Of a stretch of DNA of 64,000 nt, positions 53,025 through 61,793 are shown piece after piece. The stretch is taken from NCBI GenBank assembly GCA_001436895.1, contig JQAY01000011.1, forward strand, positions 534 to 64,533. The letters are read 5' to 3'. Position 1 is the stretch's first letter, and each line of letters starts with the position of its first letter. A program made the translations under genes and the position numbers. Under the pieces are notes generated by a model. It made no database searches. It was not told the DNA's origin and saw only the letters and a program-made list of their open reading frames with translations. Origin of the DNA: Weissella confusa. Its GTDB lineage: Bacteria > Bacillota > Bacilli > Lactobacillales > Lactobacillaceae.

Positions 53025-53942
53025 ATGACAGAAGAGACATTGGTAATCACGGACCAGACTGGCCGTCTTGATAAGGTCGTTGCTGACGCGTTTGAAGATT
53101 ATACACGTACCCAAGTGACTGGCTGGATTAACGACGGCGTATTGAAGGTGAATGGTGCCGAGAAGAAGGCCAAGTACAGCGTGAAGCCTGGCGACGAGAT
53201 TACCTTTACGGTACCTGAGCCAGTTGAGATTGACCTGAAGCCAGAAGACATCCCATTGGACATCGTTTATGAAGATGATGACCTATTGGTTGTGAACAAG
53301 CCACAAGGAATGGTTGTGCACCCGGCTTTGGGCCACGAATCAGGTACATTGGTTAACGCGTTGATGTTCCACACGCCACTTTCAACGATTAACGGGGTGG
53401 TTCGTCCTGGTATCGTGCACCGCATTGACAAGGACACGTCAGGTTTGTTGATGGTTGCTAAGAACGACAAGGCACACGAAGCTTTGTCAGCGCAATTGAA
53501 GGACAAGAAGAACTTGCGCCAATACTACGCCCTTGTTCACGGTGAATTCATTGAAAACGAAGGAACCATCAAGGCACCATTGGGTCGCTCATCAGCTGAC
53601 CGTAAGAAGCAAGCGGTTGTGGCCGGTGGTCGTGACGCCGTGACCCACTTTAAGGTCGTAAAGCGTTTTGTGGGTTACACACTATTGCAAGTAACGCTTG
53701 AAACGGGTCGTACGCACCAAATTCGTGTGCACATGGCTTACATTGGTCACCCAGTGGCTGGTGATCCATTGTACGGACCAAAGAAGACGTTGCCAGGTAA
53801 CGGTCAATACTTGCACGCGGCAACGCTTGGTTTGACGCAACCAACGACGGGTGAAGAAATGACGTTTGAGGCGCCTTTACCAGCGTACTTTACAGAAATG
53901 TTGGATCAATTAGACCCATATGCAGAAATTGACGCAAACTAA
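53025..53942 (+). CDS. RluA/RluD-family rRNA pseudouridine synthase
   Basis: 305 aa. An S4 RNA-binding domain (about residues 12-75, RTQVTGWINDGVLKVNG) leads into the catalytic domain with VVNKPQGMVVHP and the catalytic loop GIVHRIDKDTSGLL (Asp135). LETGRTHQIRVHMAYIGHPV follows near 225. It converts uridines in 23S rRNA (RluD-type, positions around helix 69 in known members) to pseudouridine. A weak AGAGAA site lies upstream; it is co-transcribed with the EbsA-like gene. Confidence 0.93.
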   Translation: MTEETLVITDQTGRLDKVVADAFEDYTRTQVTGWINDGVLKVNGAEKKAKYSVKPGDEITFTVPEPVEIDLKPEDIPLDIVYEDDDLLVVNKPQGMVVHPALGHESGTLVNALMFHTPLSTINGVVRPGIVHRIDKDTSGLLMVAKNDKAHEALSAQLKDKKNLRQYYALVHGEFIENEGTIKAPLGRSSADRKKQAVVAGGRDAVTHFKVVKRFVGYTLLQVTLETGRTHQIRVHMAYIGHPVAGDPLYGPKKTLPGNGQYLHAATLGLTQPTTGEEMTFEAPLPAYFTEMLDQLDPYAEIDAN

Positions 53943-53991
53943 GTCCCAAACGACGCGGTTTTCGTGCTAAAATGAAGTTACTTCTTAATGC

Positions 53992-54610
<619 letters not shown>

Positions 54611-54626
54611 TTAACTCGCAGGACGG

Positions 54627-54672
54627 AAAGGAGGACTTGCCATGTTAACGACATGGTAAGCACGACGTCATG
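54627..54672 (+). promoter_or_regulatory. Shine-Dalgarno, 10-bp hairpin and start of carA
   Basis: A perfect AAAGGAGG (54627-54634) is followed after 1 nt by a hairpin with all ten pairs formed (CTTGCCATGT 54636-54645 / ACATGGTAAG 54651-54660, one G-T, loop TAACG), then 9 nt and the carA ATG (54670). If the hairpin forms, the site is brought to a 10-nt spacing from carA. If it does not, the site serves the 5-codon frame MLTTW (54642-54659), which ends 10 nt before carA. carA has no other Shine-Dalgarno, and an in-frame stop at 54646-54648 rules out a longer start. Confidence 0.65.
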
Positions 54673-55755
54673 ACAAAACGTTATTTAATTTTGCAAGATG
54701 GCACGATTTTTGCCGGCGAAGCGTTTGGATCACCTGCGACGAATTTTGGGGAAATTGTTTTTCACACGGGGATGACCGGTTACCAGGAAGTTATTACCAA
54801 CCCGATTTATCATAATCAGATTGTGATGTTTACATCACCAACGATTGGCGCGGCCGGCATTAACCACCGTGCGGATGAATCAATTGTGCCAACGGTTAAA
54901 GGTGTGGTTGTGCGCGAGGTCGCTGATATCTCAACCAATCGTCTGCAATCAATGAGTTTGCACGATTATTTGAAGCGTCACAACGTACCTGGCATTTCGC
55001 AAATCGATACACGCGCTTTGGCCCGTCATTTGCGTAAAACAGGTACGCAAAAAGCCTCAATTGTCGATGCGCCAGATGACCACGCCTTTGATCAATTGCG
55101 GGCGATGGTTTTGACGACGCGTCAGGTGCCACAAGTTTCAACACCCAAGGCTTATGCCAACCCGGGGCGTGGCGCCAATGTGGTGGTGCTGGACTTCGGT
55201 TTGAAGAATGGTATTTTGCGCATGCTGAGTGACTTTGATGCAAACGTCACGGTGTTGCCATACAATGCGACGTCAGATGAAGTTGCTAACTTAGATCCCG
55301 ATGGCATCGTGTTGTCATCAGGACCGGGTGACCCACGTCAAATTCCGGATGAAACGTTTGATATTATTCGCCAATTTGAGCAACGTGTGCCAATGTTTGG
55401 CATCGGTCTGGGGCACGAATTGTTTGCGCTCGCCAATGGTGCCGAACTACAACAAATGCCAGTTGAACACCATGGCATGAATCACCCAATTCGTGAGCAG
55501 ATTACGAATCGCATTATGTTTGCGACGCAGGGGCAAGGCTTCAGTGTTGATCCAGACTCTGTGCGTGAAACGGATATGTTTGTCACGCATATTGATATGA
55601 CTGATGGGATTATTCAAGGATTGCGCCACCGTGACTATCCGGCATTTAGTGTGCAATTTTTCCCAGATACAGCACCAGGACCAATTGAAGCAACGCAAGC
55701 TTTTGATGAATTTATGGAAATGGTGACTGCACGTCGAGGAGGGTGGCTATCATGA
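54670..55755 (+). CDS. carA: carbamoyl-phosphate synthase small-subunit homologue lacking the glutaminase triad
   Basis: 361 aa, full CarA length, conserved in its N-terminal domain (TGMTGYQEVITNP, IDTRALARHLR) and in GIVLSSGPGDP. CarA normally splits glutamine and passes ammonia to CarB. Here the nucleophile motif GICLGH reads GIGLGHE (Gly246 for Cys), and SVQxHPE reads SVQFFPDT (Phe331 for His, Asp333 for Glu), so all three triad residues are gone. QNHGF, also conserved, reads QGQGF. Glutaminase activity is not expected. The frame is intact, codon use is normal, and it is coupled to carB by ATGA under PyrR attenuation. It may be a regulatory or binding protein, or an ammonia-independent remnant. 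Confidence 0.88.
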   Translation: MTKRYLILQDGTIFAGEAFGSPATNFGEIVFHTGMTGYQEVITNPIYHNQIVMFTSPTIGAAGINHRADESIVPTVKGVVVREVADISTNRLQSMSLHDYLKRHNVPGISQIDTRALARHLRKTGTQKASIVDAPDDHAFDQLRAMVLTTRQVPQVSTPKAYANPGRGANVVVLDFGLKNGILRMLSDFDANVTVLPYNATSDEVANLDPDGIVLSSGPGDPRQIPDETFDIIRQFEQRVPMFGIGLGHELFALANGAELQQMPVEHHGMNHPIREQITNRIMFATQGQGFSVDPDSVRETDMFVTHIDMTDGIIQGLRHRDYPAFSVQFFPDTAPGPIEATQAFDEFMEMVTARRGGWLS

Positions 55756-58220
55756 GTGAACGAATCTTAATTATCGGTGGCTCTGCTAATGATTTTGGTC
55801 GTGAAACTGAAAGTGATGCAGCAAGCTATCAAGTGGTTAAGGGGCTTCGTCGACGAGGTCATGAAATTGTAATTGTCGATGATAACCCATTTGGCTTCAC
55901 AACTGAACGCGACGACGTGACAGTAATTGAAACTGAGCTAACGGCGCCCAATCTGGTTAAGGTAATTGTCGAACAAGGCATTACCGCGATGGTCGCCAGT
56001 GTCGGTGGCTCAACGGCGGTCCGTTTGTCAGCTGAAATCGTTGAATTGCTTGGTGATAGTGCGCCAAAGGTTTTGGGAATGACGTTGCCAGTTATGCAGG
56101 CGACGCAAAACACCAAGTACCTGCAAGAACGTCTTACGAAGTTGAAATTGCCAGCCATTCAAACGCGTTTGGCAAGCAATGTGAGTGAAGTATTCGATGC
56201 AGCACGTGAATTTGATTTACCAGTGGTGGTCCGTTCAGTGGCACCAGTTGGGCAAACGATTCGTCTTCAAGTTGAGGATGTGGAAGAACTGGAAGGGGCA
56301 GCCGAGACGGCGTTGAACCGTTCATTGACCCACCAAGTTAACGTGGATAAGAGTATTCGTGGTTACCAGGAAATTGCCATGGTCGTTGTGCGTGATAAGC
56401 GCGATACGACGCTGTTAATTGGCGGTGTCGAGGATATGGATCCGGTGGGGATTCACTCAGCTGATTCGATTGCGATTACGCCAGTGCAAACGTTGCCGGA
56501 TCCAGTATTCCAACAACTACGTAACGCAGCCTTTACCGTCGCACGTGGCTTTAATGTCGTCGGCTTGTTGGAGGTGCGTTTCGCCGTTAACCCAACGACC
56601 GAAGAGTATGTTATCACGCGTTTGACGCCTTACTTTGACCGTACCTCAGCTATGCTGGTGGCAGCCACGGGTTATCCATTGGTACCCGTTATTGCTGGCT
56701 TGATGATGGGCGAGACGCTGGATAAGGTGCGCGTACCGTCAATTTATGCGGAACACACAGCTTTGTTGGAACCAACAATGGACCACATTGTCATCCGTTT
56801 CCCAGTGTTTGCCTTTGGTGAACTGGAGTCAGCTGGTATTCAAACGGAGAACCGTTTGGATACTGTGCAAAAATCAGTTGGAGCGACGATTGGTGTGGGC
56901 CGAAGTGTTGAAGAAGCGTTGGAAAAGGCCATTCGTGCCGCGCACTTTAACAACCGTAACTTCTCACCGACTGTTATGAATGCGTTGACCGATAATGAAA
57001 TTATTGAGCAATTGATTCACCCACGCGATAACCGTATTTTGGTTTTGCTGGAAGCAATTCGTCGCGGTTATACCGTTGATGAATTGGCTGAGCTAACAAA
57101 GATTAATGCGTTTTACTTCTATAAGTTAGAGCGCATTAATAATCTTGAAAGTGCCGTGAAGGATCATCCATGGGATACCGACACATTGCAACAAGCCAAG
57201 TATTATGGGTTGTCTGATGGCTTGGTAGCCAAGTTGTGGGACGAAAAGTATGAGGCAGTGCGTCGTTATCGTTGGGATAATGGTATTTTGCCAACCTACA
57301 AGGCGTTTGAACCGTCAGCTGGAGAATTCGAAGAGTCAGTCTCACAATTCTATTCAACGTTCGAAACGGAGAATGAGAGTGAACGGCTTGGGGATGATTC
57401 AGCGTTGGTGATTGGAACCGGAGCCTTTCGTCTTGGGGATGGGGCAGCAGCGTCATACACCATGGCAATGGTGGCTGATGAATTGTCTCGCCAAGGGATT
57501 AAGACGGTCTTGATGAATAACAATCCAACTGACTTAACGTTCATTCCGCAACTAGCGCACAAGCAGTATTATGAGCCATTGGAAATTTCTGATGTGATGA
57601 ACGTCATTGAAATTGAGCAACCAACGCGCGTATTTGTGCCGGGTAATCGCATTAAGTTGATTACGAGTTTGCGTAAGATGGGTGTAAATGTTCAAGTAAT
57701 CGCCAAAGAAAAGTACCTCCCAAGTAGTATGCTAAGTGATGGTCAACAAACCATTGTGAATTACTTCTATGATGGGCTCGAATTGCACGTGATTGGGGTC
57801 GGCCATCAAGATAACGGTGGTATTTTCTTCGATCAATCGGCGATGACGGACTCATTGTGGCAATCATTGCCACGCCCTGAGATGACGCTTGATACGGCCG
57901 GCTTATATCAATTGGTGACGGATCGTTTGCCGTTGGACCATGAGGTGACGGCAGATGATATTCGACCAATGCCATTTACGCATATTGCCTTCCTTGATAA
58001 GGTGACCGGTGTATCATGGCTTCGACTAATCGTTCGTTATATGTTGAATAAACAAACGACGGCCGACGAAGAAATGGTTGATAATCTGAAGGACTTATCA
58101 TGGCGTATTAAGACAGCACGTCTTCGTTATCGTGATGCAGACTTTGCTGAACATATGAATATTCAGCAAACGTTGGATAACGGGCGCTTTGCGATGGGTG
58201 CGACCTACCAAGTGCTTTAA
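55752..58220 (+). CDS. carB: shortened, degenerate carbamoyl-phosphate synthase large-subunit homologue
   Basis: 822 aa versus about 1060 for CarB. The first half aligns along its length: GIHSADSIAITPVQTL (canonical HTGDSITVAPAQTL), QKSVGATIGVGRSVEEALEK, and ATGYPLVPVIAG. But the metal-binding E-x-NPRxSRSS is TRLTPYFDRTSA and PTLGGQ is ASVGGSTA. The oligomerisation region is clear (LLEAIRRGYTVDELAELTK, about residues 435-453). From about 546 the second N-fold remains (VIGTGAFRLGDGAA, MNNNPTD). The second ATP-grasp domain and the MGS-like allosteric domain are largely missing. Carbamoyl-phosphate synthesis is not expected. ATG 55752 follows GGAGGG. Confidence 0.85.
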   Translation: MSERILIIGGSANDFGRETESDAASYQVVKGLRRRGHEIVIVDDNPFGFTTERDDVTVIETELTAPNLVKVIVEQGITAMVASVGGSTAVRLSAEIVELLGDSAPKVLGMTLPVMQATQNTKYLQERLTKLKLPAIQTRLASNVSEVFDAAREFDLPVVVRSVAPVGQTIRLQVEDVEELEGAAETALNRSLTHQVNVDKSIRGYQEIAMVVVRDKRDTTLLIGGVEDMDPVGIHSADSIAITPVQTLPDPVFQQLRNAAFTVARGFNVVGLLEVRFAVNPTTEEYVITRLTPYFDRTSAMLVAATGYPLVPVIAGLMMGETLDKVRVPSIYAEHTALLEPTMDHIVIRFPVFAFGELESAGIQTENRLDTVQKSVGATIGVGRSVEEALEKAIRAAHFNNRNFSPTVMNALTDNEIIEQLIHPRDNRILVLLEAIRRGYTVDELAELTKINAFYFYKLERINNLESAVKDHPWDTDTLQQAKYYGLSDGLVAKLWDEKYEAVRRYRWDNGILPTYKAFEPSAGEFEESVSQFYSTFETENESERLGDDSALVIGTGAFRLGDGAAASYTMAMVADELSRQGIKTVLMNNNPTDLTFIPQLAHKQYYEPLEISDVMNVIEIEQPTRVFVPGNRIKLITSLRKMGVNVQVIAKEKYLPSSMLSDGQQTIVNYFYDGLELHVIGVGHQDNGGIFFDQSAMTDSLWQSLPRPEMTLDTAGLYQLVTDRLPLDHEVTADDIRPMPFTHIAFLDKVTGVSWLRLIVRYMLNKQTTADEEMVDNLKDLSWRIKTARLRYRDADFAEHMNIQQTLDNGRFAMGATYQVL

Positions 58221-58285
58221 GCAACTTAAAGCTTGGTATGGTAAACTAAAACACATATATAAATATTGAAAGAGGGCATTTTTCC

Positions 58286-59296
58286 ATGTGGAAGAAAGTA
58301 GTAGCTATTTTGGTTGTCGTTGCGGCAGCTTTGGGATTGGCAGCCTGGGGCGTTGGTCCTAAGTCAATCGCCACAACTAATGACGGTAACATCTCACAAG
58401 CTGATTATTACAAGAAGTTGAAGAACACGAGTGCTGGTCAACAACAATTGGCCAACATGATCATCGAGAAGGTTTTGGAAAAGAACTACGGTGATAAGGT
58501 TTCTGAGAAGTCAGTTAACTCACAATTCAACTCAGTTAAGAAGCAATACGGTGCACAATTCGCCTCAGCTTTGGCTAACAATGGTATGACGGAAGATACA
58601 TTCCGTGATTCATTGCGCTTGCAAGCTTTGGAAAAGGAAGCGGTTAAGGCAAACTCAAAGTTCTCTAACAAGGAATTGAAGTCAGCTTACGACAGCTACA
58701 CACCTGATGTGAACGTGTCAGTTATCTTGGTTTCTTCAGAAGATGAAGCCAAGGACATCATCAAGCAATTGGATGATGGTAAGAAGTTTGCTGACTTGGC
58801 CAAGGAGAAGTCAACTGACTCTTCTACTAAGGACAAGGGCGGTAAGATGGAAGCCTTCGACTCAACAAACACAACGCTTGAAGATGACTTCAAGACAGCT
58901 GCGTTTGCTTTGAAGAAGGGTGAGTACACGAAGACACCAGTTAAGTCATCAACGTACTCAGGTTACTTTGTCATCAAGATGGATTCACGTGATGAAAAGA
59001 AGCCATTCAAGGACATGAAGTCAAAGATGACTGATATCTTGGTTGAACAAGAAATGTCAGATTCAACGAAGGTCCAAGCTGTAATCGGAAACGAATTGGC
59101 TAAGGCTGACGTTAACATCAAGGATTCAGACTTGAAGAACGTTTTGTCAACGTACACGCAAGCTGCTGCAATGTCAAAGACAAACAAGTCTGACAAGGCA
59201 TCATCAAAGTCTTCATCTTCAGAAGCTAGCTCATCAGAGGCATCAAGTTCATCTGAGGCTAGTTCATCATCAGAAGAAAGCTCTTCAGCTGAATAA
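58286..59296 (+). CDS. prsA: PrsA-type foldase (parvulin peptidyl-prolyl isomerase)
   Basis: 336 aa. The N-terminal helix (about residues 4-24) is followed by SurA/PrsA-like helical regions. A parvulin domain covers about 135-240 (SVILVSSEDEAKDII, KFADLAKEKSTD, GKMEAFD, FALKKGEYTKTPVKS, GYFVIKM), and a helical region precedes a Ser/Glu-rich tail (about 300-336). It folds exported proteins outside the membrane. Typical PrsA is a lipoprotein, but there is no lipobox Cys here (ALGLAAWGVGP), so it is probably membrane-anchored by the uncleaved helix. AGAGGG precedes the ATG. Confidence 0.9.
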   Translation: MWKKVVAILVVVAAALGLAAWGVGPKSIATTNDGNISQADYYKKLKNTSAGQQQLANMIIEKVLEKNYGDKVSEKSVNSQFNSVKKQYGAQFASALANNGMTEDTFRDSLRLQALEKEAVKANSKFSNKELKSAYDSYTPDVNVSVILVSSEDEAKDIIKQLDDGKKFADLAKEKSTDSSTKDKGGKMEAFDSTNTTLEDDFKTAAFALKKGEYTKTPVKSSTYSGYFVIKMDSRDEKKPFKDMKSKMTDILVEQEMSDSTKVQAVIGNELAKADVNIKDSDLKNVLSTYTQAAAMSKTNKSDKASSKSSSSEASSSEASSSSEASSSSEESSSAE

Positions 59297-59308
59297 GATA
59301 TTACACGA

Positions 59309-59337
59309 AACACGTAATCCTGGATTACGTGTTTTTT
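59309..59337 (+). terminator. terminator after prsA
   Basis: AACACGTAATCC/GGATTACGTGTT stem with a single-base loop in the drawing (opened in reality) and a T-run. Confidence 0.88.
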
Positions 59338-59363
59338 AGTTATTTCTGGAAAAATGGTGTAAA

Positions 59364-59386
59364 ATTATTCGGAAATAATGTACAAT
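59364..59386 (-). promoter_or_regulatory. candidate PurBox next to purB -10
   Basis: On the minus strand 59364-59376 reads ATTTCCGAATAAT, 12 of 13 matches to the PurR box AWWWCCGAACWWT. A weaker 11/13 match lies at 59405-59417. The -10 TACAAT (59381-59386, plus strand) directly follows the first site. Tentative purine control of purB. Confidence 0.4.
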
Positions 59387-59444
59387 AATATGTGTTATAA
59401 AAGTTTTGTTCGTATTTTACGACTGTTAAATCGAGGGGATAAAC

Positions 59445-60743
59445 ATGATTGATCGCTATGCACGACCTGAAATGCGCCACATTTGGTCATTGGAGAACCA
59501 ATACCAATCTTGGTTAGATGTAGAAATTGCTGTAACGGCTGGCTGGGTAGCTGAGGGGCACGTACCGGCTGAAGATTTGGCAGCAATCCGTGCAAATGCA
59601 AAATTCGATGTTGATCGCATTGCGGAGATTGAAGAAACGACGCGTCACGACATGGTTGCCTTTACGCGCAATGTGTCAGAGTCATTGGGGGATGAGCGTA
59701 AGTGGATTCACTATGGTTTGACGTCAACTGACGTCGTGGACACCGCCCAAGCATTGCGTCTACGCCAAGCAAACAACGTCATTAAGGCAGACTTGGCGGC
59801 CTACAAGGACGTTTTGGCGACATTGGCGCGTAAGTACAAGCACACGGTAATGATGGGCCGTACCCACGGTGTTCACGCGGAACCAACGACGTTTGGCTTG
59901 AAGATGGCTCGCTTTTACCAAGCAGCTGTCCGCGATTTGGAGCGTTTTGAACGCGTCGCAGCGGCTGTTGAAACGGGGAAGTTGTCAGGTGCAGTTGGTA
60001 CATTCGCCAATGTGCCACCAACTGTTGAAGAGGCAGCCATGGCTGAACTTGGCCTAACGCCACAAGCAATTGGCTCACAAGTTTTGCCACGTGACTTGCA
60101 CGCTGACTACGTGACAACGATTGCTGTTATCGGCACGACGTTGGAAGAGGTTGCCACTGAGATTCGTGGTTTGCAACGTTCAGAAATTCATGAGGTTGAA
60201 GAGGGCTTCAAGGGCGGTCAAAAGGGATCATCAGCAATGCCACACAAGCGTAACCCAATTGGTTCAGAGAACATCGTCGGGTTGTCACGCGTTTTGCGTG
60301 GTTATGCAGTTACTTCTATGGAAGATGTTGCGTTGTGGCATGAGCGTGATATCTCACACTCAAGTGCTGAGCGTATTATTTTGCCTGATGCAACGACAGT
60401 ATTGGATTACATGTTGCACCGTTTGACAGCGATTTTGGAGAACTTGCAAGTCTTCCCAGAGACGATGTTGGCTAATATGAAGCGCACGTACGGTTTGATT
60501 TACTCACAACGATTGCTGTTGAAGTTGGTGGATGCTGGAATGTCTCGTGAAGCGGCTTACGATACGGTGCAACCATTGACGGCCCGTTCATGGGATGAGC
60601 AACTCCAATTCCGTGATTTGGTGGATGCTGATGCAACAATCACTGAGAAACTAACGAAGGCTGAGATTGACGATGCCTTTGACTACAACTGGCACTTGAA
60701 GCACGTTGACGATATCTTCAAGCGCGTGGGTCTAGCTGACTAA
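59445..60743 (+). CDS. purB: adenylosuccinate lyase
   Basis: 432 aa, full length. It acts twice in purine synthesis: SAICAR to AICAR, and adenylosuccinate to AMP, each time releasing fumarate. Signature QKGSSAMPHKRNPIGSEN lies near residues 259-276; TTRHDMVAF near 65 and GRTHGVHAEPTTFG near 140 hold the catalytic His region. GAGGGG precedes the ATG. It is a stand-alone gene. Confidence 0.96.
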   Translation: MIDRYARPEMRHIWSLENQYQSWLDVEIAVTAGWVAEGHVPAEDLAAIRANAKFDVDRIAEIEETTRHDMVAFTRNVSESLGDERKWIHYGLTSTDVVDTAQALRLRQANNVIKADLAAYKDVLATLARKYKHTVMMGRTHGVHAEPTTFGLKMARFYQAAVRDLERFERVAAAVETGKLSGAVGTFANVPPTVEEAAMAELGLTPQAIGSQVLPRDLHADYVTTIAVIGTTLEEVATEIRGLQRSEIHEVEEGFKGGQKGSSAMPHKRNPIGSENIVGLSRVLRGYAVTSMEDVALWHERDISHSSAERIILPDATTVLDYMLHRLTAILENLQVFPETMLANMKRTYGLIYSQRLLLKLVDAGMSREAAYDTVQPLTARSWDEQLQFRDLVDADATITEKLTKAEIDDAFDYNWHLKHVDDIFKRVGLAD

Positions 60744-60820
60744 GCTTACCCGTTTGGCAGATGGCATGCGGACGCTTCCTTGTTATGATTAAAGCAATCA
60801 AACAAAGGGGGATGATTTAT

Positions 60821-61036
60821 ATGGCAATGTCAGATCACGTTAAGGGAAAGTACGACGAAGCAGCTGGAAAGACAAAGGAAGTTGTTGGATCAGCGACTGG
60901 AAACGAGCGCGTCGAAGCTGAAGGTAAGACACAAAACCTTGCTGGTAAGGCCCGTGATGCAATGGGTGATATCAAGGAAAAGGCTGCCGATGCGGTTGAA
61001 GACTTGAAGGAAAAGATGCATAAGGATTCAGAATAG
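60821..61036 (+). CDS. CsbD family stress-response protein
   Basis: 71 aa, Ala/Lys/Glu-rich and helical. DHVKGKYDEAAGKTKEVVG followed by NERVEAEGKTQNLAGKA is typical of CsbD, a small cytoplasmic general-stress protein of unclear function. The GGGGGATG site supports ATG 60821. It is a single gene with its own terminator. Confidence 0.9.
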   Translation: MAMSDHVKGKYDEAAGKTKEVVGSATGNERVEAEGKTQNLAGKARDAMGDIKEKAADAVEDLKEKMHKDSE

Positions 61037-61048
61037 TAGAATAGATCA

Positions 61049-61085
61049 AACAGGGATGATGGCAGCGAACATCATCCCTGTTTTT
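61049..61085 (+). terminator. terminator after csbD-like gene
   Basis: AACAGGGATGAT/ATCATCCCTG stem with a T-run. The following 150 bp up to the fab promoter hold no clear feature. Confidence 0.9.
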
Positions 61086-61236
61086 GTGTACAAAAAGTAA
61101 GTCGTTGCATAAATTTACTGTTTTTATGAATTTCGTGAATAAGATATAACTAGTTCAAATGCCTATTTTAAGGCATTTCAGCTATTTGTAGCTCATATAG
61201 TCAACGGGGTATACGTATATTTATTTCTAAATTGTG

Positions 61237-61295
61237 TTGACATTTTGCGTAAAACAAAATATGATTTGAATATCGAATAGTTTGATGTTCGAAAT
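61237..61295 (+). promoter_or_regulatory. fab operon promoter with two FabT-type operators
   Basis: TTGACA (61237-61242), 17 bp, TATGAT (61260-61265). ATTTGAATATCGAAT (61264-61278) and AGTTTGATGTTCGAAAT (61279-61295) are side-by-side imperfect palindromes resembling the FabT box of streptococci and lactococci. The first overlaps the -10, so FabT with acyl-ACP would repress the operon that encodes it. Confidence 0.72.
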
Positions 61296-61317
61296 ACTTT
61301 TTGGAAGGAGTGAGACT

Positions 61318-61791
61318 ATGGCAGTTTTAACGACGACTGAAATCATGGATTTGATTCCCAACCGTTATCCAATTCTTTATATGGATTACGTGGACGAGAT
61401 GACACCAGGAGAATCATTGATCGCAACGAAGAACGTAACAATCAATGAACAGTTCTTCCAAGGTCACTTTCCAGGGAACCCAGTTATGCCTGGTGTGTTG
61501 ATTATTGAATCACTTGCACAAGCGGCATCAATCTTGATTTTGTCATCACCACAATTTGTTGGTAAGACGGCTTATATGACGGGTATTGATAATGCCAAGT
61601 TCAAGCGCATGGTAAAACCAGGCGACGTCTTGAAGTTACACGTAGAATTCGGTAATCTGAGAGAGAACATGGGAACAGTAAACGTCAAAGCTATGGTTGA
61701 TGGCAAGTTAGCAACTAGCGCCGAATTGATGTTTGTTGTTTCACCTGACGAGAAAAAGGCGGCTGACGCCAAGAGTGAGACGGAGAAGTAA
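61318..61791 (+). CDS. fabZ: 3-hydroxyacyl-ACP dehydratase FabZ
   Basis: 157 aa hotdog-fold enzyme. It dehydrates 3-hydroxyacyl-ACP to trans-2-enoyl-ACP in type II fatty-acid synthesis. The active-site motif GHFPGNPVMPGVLIIESLAQ carries His50 and Glu near 64. GGAAGGAG supports ATG 61318; the frame upstream is the leader. It is first in the fab operon, 2 bp before fabT. Confidence 0.93.
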   Translation: MAVLTTTEIMDLIPNRYPILYMDYVDEMTPGESLIATKNVTINEQFFQGHFPGNPVMPGVLIIESLAQAASILILSSPQFVGKTAYMTGIDNAKFKRMVKPGDVLKLHVEFGNLRENMGTVNVKAMVDGKLATSAELMFVVSPDEKKAADAKSETEK

Positions 61792-61793
61792 GT

